From assembly GCA_017882835.1 (NCBI GenBank), contig JADGOU010000059.1, forward strand, positions 1-12,064: 12,064 bases of DNA. The letters are read 5' to 3'. Position 1 is the stretch's first letter; each line of letters begins with the position of its first letter. Both the position numbers and the translations under genes were made by a program. The notes under the pieces are model-generated. The model made no database searches. It worked only from the letters and a program-made list of their open reading frames with translations, and was not told where the DNA came from. This DNA comes from Frankiaceae bacterium (GTDB lineage: Bacteria; Actinomycetota; Actinomycetes; JADGOU01). Below are positions 8,581-12,064 of the stretch, one piece after another.

Positions 8581-10461
8581 GTGGCCGGTCGGATTCGGGA
8601 CGAAGACGTCGCGCTCGTTCGCGAGCGCTCGCCGATCGCGGACGTCGTCGGCGAGCACCTGCAGCTGCGCAGCGCCGGCGGTGGGGAGCTCAAGGGGCTC
8701 TGCCCGTTTCACGAGGAGCGCTCGCCGTCGTTCCACGTCGCTCCGCAGCGCGGCTTCTACCACTGCTTCGGCTGCGGCGAGGGTGGCGACGTCATCACCT
8801 TCGTCACCAAGATGGAGCTGCTGAGCTTCGCCGAGGCGATCGAGCGGCTGGCTCAGCGCGCCGGCATCGAGCTGCGCTATGAACACGGCGGCGCGGCGCC
8901 CAGCCGGCAGCACGGCGTCCGCACCCGGCTGGTGGAAGCGCACCGTGCGGCCGAGGAGTTCTTCGCCGGCCAGCTGACCGACTCGGCCGAGGCCGCGATC
9001 GGCCGGGAGTTCCTGCATGCTCGCGGCTTTGATCTGACCACGGCCGCGGCGTACGGCGTCGGCTATGCGCCGCAGTCCTGGGACACGCTGGTGCGCCATC
9101 TCGCCGGTCGGGGCTTCAGCCGGGAGGAGCTGCTGACCGGCGGCCTGGCCAGCGCCGGACGGCAGGGACCGATCGACCGCTTCCGCGGTCGGTTGGTCTG
9201 GCCGATTCGCGACATCACCGGGGACACCATCGGCTTCGGGGCGCGGCGGCTGCACGCCGACGACACCGGCCCGAAGTACCTGAACACGCCGGAGACACCG
9301 ATCTACAAGAAGGGCTCCGTGCTGTACGGCGTGGACCTCGCAAAGAAGGAGATCGCCCGCCGCCACCAGGCGGTCGTGGTGGAGGGCTACACCGACGTGA
9401 TGGCCTGCCACCTCGCCGGCATCCCCACGGCCGTCGCCACCTGCGGGACGGCGTTCGGTGCGGAGCACATCGCCGTACTGCGCCGGCTGCTGATGGACCA
9501 GGACGAGTTTCGGGGCGAGGTGATCTTTACCTTCGACGGCGACGCCGCGGGGCAGAAGGCGGCGCTGCGGGCGTTCGCCGACGACCAGCGGTTCGTCACC
9601 CAGACCTTTGTCGCCGTCGAGCCGACCGGGGCCGACCCCTGCGACTTGCGGCTGGCCAAGGGCGACGCCGCGGTGCGGGACCTGGTCGCCAGCCGGGTAC
9701 CGCTGTTCGAGTTCGCGATCCGGTCGGTGCTGGCGCGGCACAACCTGGAGTTCCCCGAGGGTCGCGTGGCGGCGCTGCACGCCGCGGCGCCGCTGGTCGC
9801 CGGCATCCGGGACCGCTCGCTGCGCCCGGAGTACGCCCGGCGGCTCGCCGGCTGGCTCGGGATGGACGTCGAGGTCGTGGTCGCCGAGGTCGGCCGGGCG
9901 GGATCGCCCGCGCGGCGCCGCCCGCCGTCGGCAGCCACGGCGAGCGACAACGGCGCTGGTACTGCGGCCGACGCTCGCCCCCGCCCTGACGACCCCGCCC
10001 TGTGGGTGGAGCGCGAGTCGATCAAACTGGCGTTGCAGCGGCCGGCGCTCGCCGGCCCGGTGTTCGACGCCCTCGACCCCGAGGTGTTCACCGCTCCGGC
10101 GTACGCCCGGGTGCACACGGCCATCGAAGACGCCGGCGGCGTGGTGTCGGCCGACCATCCCGAGTCCTGGGTACGCCGCGTGCTGACCGCCGCCGCAGAC
10201 GACACGGTGCGCTCCCTGGTCACCGAGCTGGCCGTGGAGCCGGTGCGTACGACCGAACAGGCCGATGCCCGCTACGTCACCGAGGTGCTGGCCCGGCTGC
10301 GCGAGCTGGCCGTCACCCGGCAGGTGCAGGAGGTCAAGTCCCGGCTGCAGCGGATCAACCCGGTGGACAACGTCGAGGTCTACAACCGGCTCTTCGGCGA
10401 GCTGATCGGGTTGGAGCAGCACAAGCGGACCTTGCGGGAGCAGGCACTGGGCACCGGCTGA
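8581..10461 (+). CDS. dnaG: DNA primase
   Basis: This primase of 626 residues makes RNA primers for DNA replication and works with the replicative helicase DnaB. The N-terminal CHC2 zinc ribbon has ligands C41, H44, C62 and C65 (C-P-F-H and C-F-G-C). The central RNA-polymerase domain has D-R-F-R-G-R-L (199-205), and the TOPRIM fold has V-V-V-E-G-Y-T-D (catalytic Glu268) and F-D-G-D-A-A-G (Asp319 and Asp321). A low-complexity linker at about 441-471 leads into the C-terminal helicase-binding domain (about 475-626). GTG 8581 is preceded by GGGAGA at 8 nt, and the family N-terminus R-I-R-D-E-D-V follows at once. No motif is missing. Forty bases later the damaged sigma gene begins on the same strand, resembling the dnaG-rpoD order of the macromolecular-synthesis operon. 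Confidence 0.97.
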   Translation: MAGRIRDEDVALVRERSPIADVVGEHLQLRSAGGGELKGLCPFHEERSPSFHVAPQRGFYHCFGCGEGGDVITFVTKMELLSFAEAIERLAQRAGIELRYEHGGAAPSRQHGVRTRLVEAHRAAEEFFAGQLTDSAEAAIGREFLHARGFDLTTAAAYGVGYAPQSWDTLVRHLAGRGFSREELLTGGLASAGRQGPIDRFRGRLVWPIRDITGDTIGFGARRLHADDTGPKYLNTPETPIYKKGSVLYGVDLAKKEIARRHQAVVVEGYTDVMACHLAGIPTAVATCGTAFGAEHIAVLRRLLMDQDEFRGEVIFTFDGDAAGQKAALRAFADDQRFVTQTFVAVEPTGADPCDLRLAKGDAAVRDLVASRVPLFEFAIRSVLARHNLEFPEGRVAALHAAAPLVAGIRDRSLRPEYARRLAGWLGMDVEVVVAEVGRAGSPARRRPPSAATASDNGAGTAADARPRPDDPALWVERESIKLALQRPALAGPVFDALDPEVFTAPAYARVHTAIEDAGGVVSADHPESWVRRVLTAAADDTVRSLVTELAVEPVRTTEQADARYVTEVLARLRELAVTRQVQEVKSRLQRINPVDNVEVYNRLFGELIGLEQHKRTLREQALGTG

Positions 10462-10501
10462 GCGGTCCGGCTGCCGGCGATGTCGGCACCGCGGCGATCC
10501 G

Positions 10502-11388
10502 GTGGAAAACGATTTCACCACCGACCCGATCCGGATGTACATCAAGGCGATCGGCCGAGGCACGCTGCTCACTGCGGCGGATGAGGTGGAGCTGGCTCAG
10601 CGGATCGAGGCCGGGTTGTTCGCCGGCGAGCGGCTGGCCGCCGCCGCCGGTCTGGCGGGCGGCCGGCTGCCCGAGCAAGTCCGGCGCGACCTGGAAACCG
10701 TGGCGAAGGCAGGCGAGCAGGCCAAGAACCGCCTGGTCGAGGCCAACCGGCGCCTGGTCGTCTCGATGGCGTCGACAGATGGCGAAGTGGTACGTCGGCC
10801 GGGGACTGCCGCTGCTCGACCTACAAGTTCTCGACGTACGCCACCTGGTGGATCCGGCAGACGATCACGCGGGCGATCGCGGACCAGGCCCGGACTATCC
10901 GGATCCCGGTGCACCTGATCGAGACGATCAACAAGCTGACGCGGATGCAACGCCAGCTACTCGGGCAGCTGGGTCGCGAGCCAACGACCGAAGAGATCGC
11001 TGGCGAGCTGGGGCTGCCGGCTGCGAAGGTGCTCGAACTTCAGAAGATCGCTCAGGAGCCAGTGTCGTTGGAGACGCCGATCGGTGGCGATGAAGACGCC
11101 AACCTCGGCACCTTCATCGAGGACTCCGACGCGGTGGTGCCGATTGACGCGGCCTCGTTCTTGCTGCTGCAGGAGCAACTCGACGCCATCTTGCACTGCC
11201 TGACCGATCGCGAGCAGCGAGTCATCCGGCTGCGGTACGGCCTCTGTGACGGCCACCCCCGCACGCTGGAGGTGGTGGGCCAAGAGTTCGGCGTCACCCG
11301 GGAGCGCATCCGGCAGATCGAGTCCAAGACGCTGGCGAAGCTGCGGCACCCGTGCCGGGCGCTGCGACTCGACGAGTACCTGGACTGA
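10502..11388 (+). pseudogene. Broken RpoD/HrdB-type sigma-70 gene
   Basis: Three frames together read as one primary-type sigma factor. Frame 1 (GTG 10502 to about 10770) has region 1.2, D-P-I-R-M-Y-I-K-A-I-G, then E-V-E-L-A-Q-R-I-E-A-G-L-F-A and K-N-R-L-V-E-A-N-R-R-L-V-V-S-M-A. Frame 2 (about 10779-10821) resumes M-A-K-W-Y-V-G-R-G-L-P-L-L-D-L after a 13-bp insertion flanked by ATGGCG repeats. Frame 3 (10822-11388) resumes at Y-K-F-S-T-Y-A-T-W-W-I-R-Q, with regions 2.3-2.4, 3 and 4.2 (T-R-E-R-I-R-Q-I-E-S-K-T) up to D-E-Y-L-D and TGA. Between frames 2 and 3 about 62 bp are missing by family comparison; they should encode the I-Q-E-G-N to T-K-G stretch of region 2.1-2.2 that binds core polymerase. 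Neither open half makes a working sigma factor. A second, intact sigma gene must exist elsewhere. An assembly error is possible, though these are not homopolymer errors. Confidence 0.85.
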
Positions 11389-11936
11389 GCGTCCGGCGGC
11401 GGGCGGTACTGCTCGTCCCGGCCGTCGAAGAACGCGCTCTGCATGCCGCCGGGGATCAACAGCGTGACGTCGATCTGCCCCCGGGTCTCCGCGGCCTGCG
11501 CCCGGGTGAAGCCCACCACCCCGAACTTCGACGCGCAGTACGCCGTGGCGTCCCCGACTGCCTTGATGCCGAGGGTGGAGGCGACCGTCACTACCGTGAC
11601 GGAGCGGGCGAGGAGCGACGGGAGCGCGGCGCGCACCACCGCCGCGGTGCCGAGCAGGTTGACCGTGACGATGCGGTCCGACTGCGGGCCGGGCAAGTTG
11701 CCGAGGCCAACCGGGGTGTCCGTACCGGCGGCGGTGACCACGGCGTCCAGGCCCCCGACCCGGTCAATGAGCTGTCGGACGGCGTCCTCGGCGGCCCGGG
11801 TGTCGGCCAGGTCGACCACCTCGTGCTCGATGTCCGCGACCGGCGCCCGGTCCAGCCCGACCGGGCGACCACCGGCGGCGCGGACGGCGCCGGCGACCGC
11901 GGCACCCAACCCGTGGGCGGCGCCAGTGACCAGCAC
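11389..11936 (-). pseudogene. C-terminally truncated short-chain dehydrogenase/reductase
   Basis: About 182 residues of a classical SDR are readable from GTG 11936, the only in-frame start after an upstream TGA. The nucleotide-binding loop is T-G-A-A-H-G-L-G (4-11), the Asn of V-N-L-L-G is at 93, the catalytic Ser is at 120, and the Y-x3-K pair is Tyr133 and Lys137. L-I-P-G-G-M follows at 160-165. Family-like sequence continues to E-Q-Y-R-P-P-P-D-A and stops where the sigma TGA begins (11386-11388). The last 45-50 residues expected of such SDRs are missing. The frame itself stays open to 11052, so a translated product would be a 294-residue hybrid with a tail read antisense through the sigma gene. 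The catalytic residues remain, but the substrate and C-terminal packing region are lost, so activity is doubtful. The substrate is not identifiable. Confidence 0.72.
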
Positions 11937-11963
11937 GGCCCCGATCTTCGTTCGCTCACCGAT

Positions 11964-12005
11964 AGCCCGGGCTGGAAGCCCCGCCGTTCAGGGCGGGGAG
12001 GAATG
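11964..12005 (+). mobile_element. Orphan IS200/IS605 (tnpB-type) end-like hairpin
   Basis: The run GGAAGCCCCGCCGTTCAGGG, continuing as CGGGGAGGAATG, forms a hairpin: CCCCGCC (11979-11985) pairs with GGCGGGG (11992-11998) around loop GTTCAG. A palindrome, AGCCCGGGCT (11964-11973), sits just left. The pattern of GGAAG, a G/C hairpin with a TTCA-type loop, then GGGGAGGA, is familiar from the 3' ends of tnpB-bearing IS605-group elements, where it also ends the guide-RNA scaffold. No tnpA or tnpB remains: the SDR start lies within 30 bases to the left. It is therefore a relic or a non-autonomous end. The assignment rests on recalled pattern, not a search. Confidence 0.5.
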
Positions 12006-12019
12006 CCCGGTCCGCCGGA

Positions 12020-12042
12020 TTGTCGGACCCGGCCGAGAGACT
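12020..12042 (+). promoter_or_regulatory. Candidate RecA-independent DNA-damage (PafBC-type) promoter
   Basis: TTGTCGGAC (12020-12028), eight bases, then GAGACT (12037-12042) matches the spacing of the mycobacterial RecA-independent damage promoter tTGTCRGTG-N8-TAnnnT. The match is good in TTGTCGG and exact in spacing, but the -10 begins with G instead of T. The -10 ends six bases before GTG 12049, as expected for a leaderless mRNA. A short inverted repeat, GGTCCG/CGGACC (12009-12014 and 12024-12029), overlaps the upstream part. Confidence 0.45.
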
Positions 12043-12048
12043 GGGCGG

Positions 12049-12064
12049 GTGTCCCGGTTCCGCC
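12049..12064 (+). CDS. Possible start of a leaderless gene, cut by window edge
   Basis: GTG at 12049 followed by S-R-F-R is all that is visible. The only support is the promoter-like motif ending six bases upstream. No ribosome binding site is clear, consistent with a leaderless start. If the upstream motif is a damage promoter, a DNA repair or helicase gene would be expected, but the product cannot be read here. Confidence 0.3.

Noticed and set aside
8127..8693. 188-codon minus-strand frame as a real gene
   Set aside because: It overlaps the first 113 bases of dnaG and has no good start or family match. It is kept only as a low-interest possibility for its 3' part.
10909..11388. Separate 159-residue sigma region 3-4 protein, possibly a split sigma factor such as SigO-RsoA
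   Set aside because: The GTG at 10909 is an internal Val of the conserved R-I-P-V-H segment with no ribosome binding site. Region 2.3-2.4 lies in the same frame without a start. The upstream half ends in out-of-frame nonsense, and a core-binding segment is missing entirely, so a broken gene is simpler.
11591..11959. 122-codon minus-strand frame starting at GTG 11959
   Set aside because: It is out of frame with the SDR, whose Rossmann loop, Ser, Tyr and Lys are all in the other frame.

Overview
This window is a high-GC (roughly 70 percent) stretch of an actinobacterial chromosome. The evidence is strong G/C bias at third codon positions, frequent GTG starts, an actinobacterial-type glycyl-tRNA synthetase with a Cys4 zinc site, a DUF6703-like small membrane protein, and an Eis-type acetyltransferase. 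Micromonosporales or Frankiales would fit, but I cannot fix the genus from the sequence alone. No tRNA, rRNA, CRISPR array or complete mobile element is visible.

Layout. On the minus strand at the left edge lie an Eis-family GNAT acetyltransferase (its C-terminus runs off the window) and, 24 bp upstream of it, a DUF6703-like membrane protein. A truncated antibiotic-biosynthesis-monooxygenase (ABM) domain gene starts divergently from these. It converges on a minus-strand Bcp-type peroxiredoxin across a small repeat cluster with a strong hairpin. The peroxiredoxin is divergent from glyS. After glyS comes a plus-strand core block: ppdK (pyruvate phosphate dikinase), then dgt (dNTP triphosphohydrolase) directly behind it. 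A 537-bp spacer without a convincing gene follows, then dnaG (primase) and a sigma-70 gene. dnaG next to a primary-type sigma gene recalls the classical rpsU-dnaG-rpoD macromolecular-synthesis arrangement.

The core genes (glyS, ppdK, dgt, dnaG, bcp) look intact, but several accessory genes are damaged. The ABM gene stops where a copy of the bcp 3' end begins. The sigma gene carries a 13-bp insertion and an inferred 62-bp deletion that remove most of region 2.1-2.2 and shift the frame twice. A minus-strand short-chain dehydrogenase (SDR) has lost its C-terminal portion exactly at the sigma stop codon, so its reading frame continues antisense into the sigma gene. Just upstream of the SDR is a hairpin resembling the end of an IS200/IS605 (tnpB-type) element. 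Right of that, at the window edge, a motif resembling the RecA-independent (PafBC-type) DNA-damage promoter is spaced as if for a leaderless gene starting at 12049.

I see no clearly new multi-gene system. The most interesting material is this clustered gene decay with precise junctions, the orphan IS605-like end, and the putative damage-inducible promoter.
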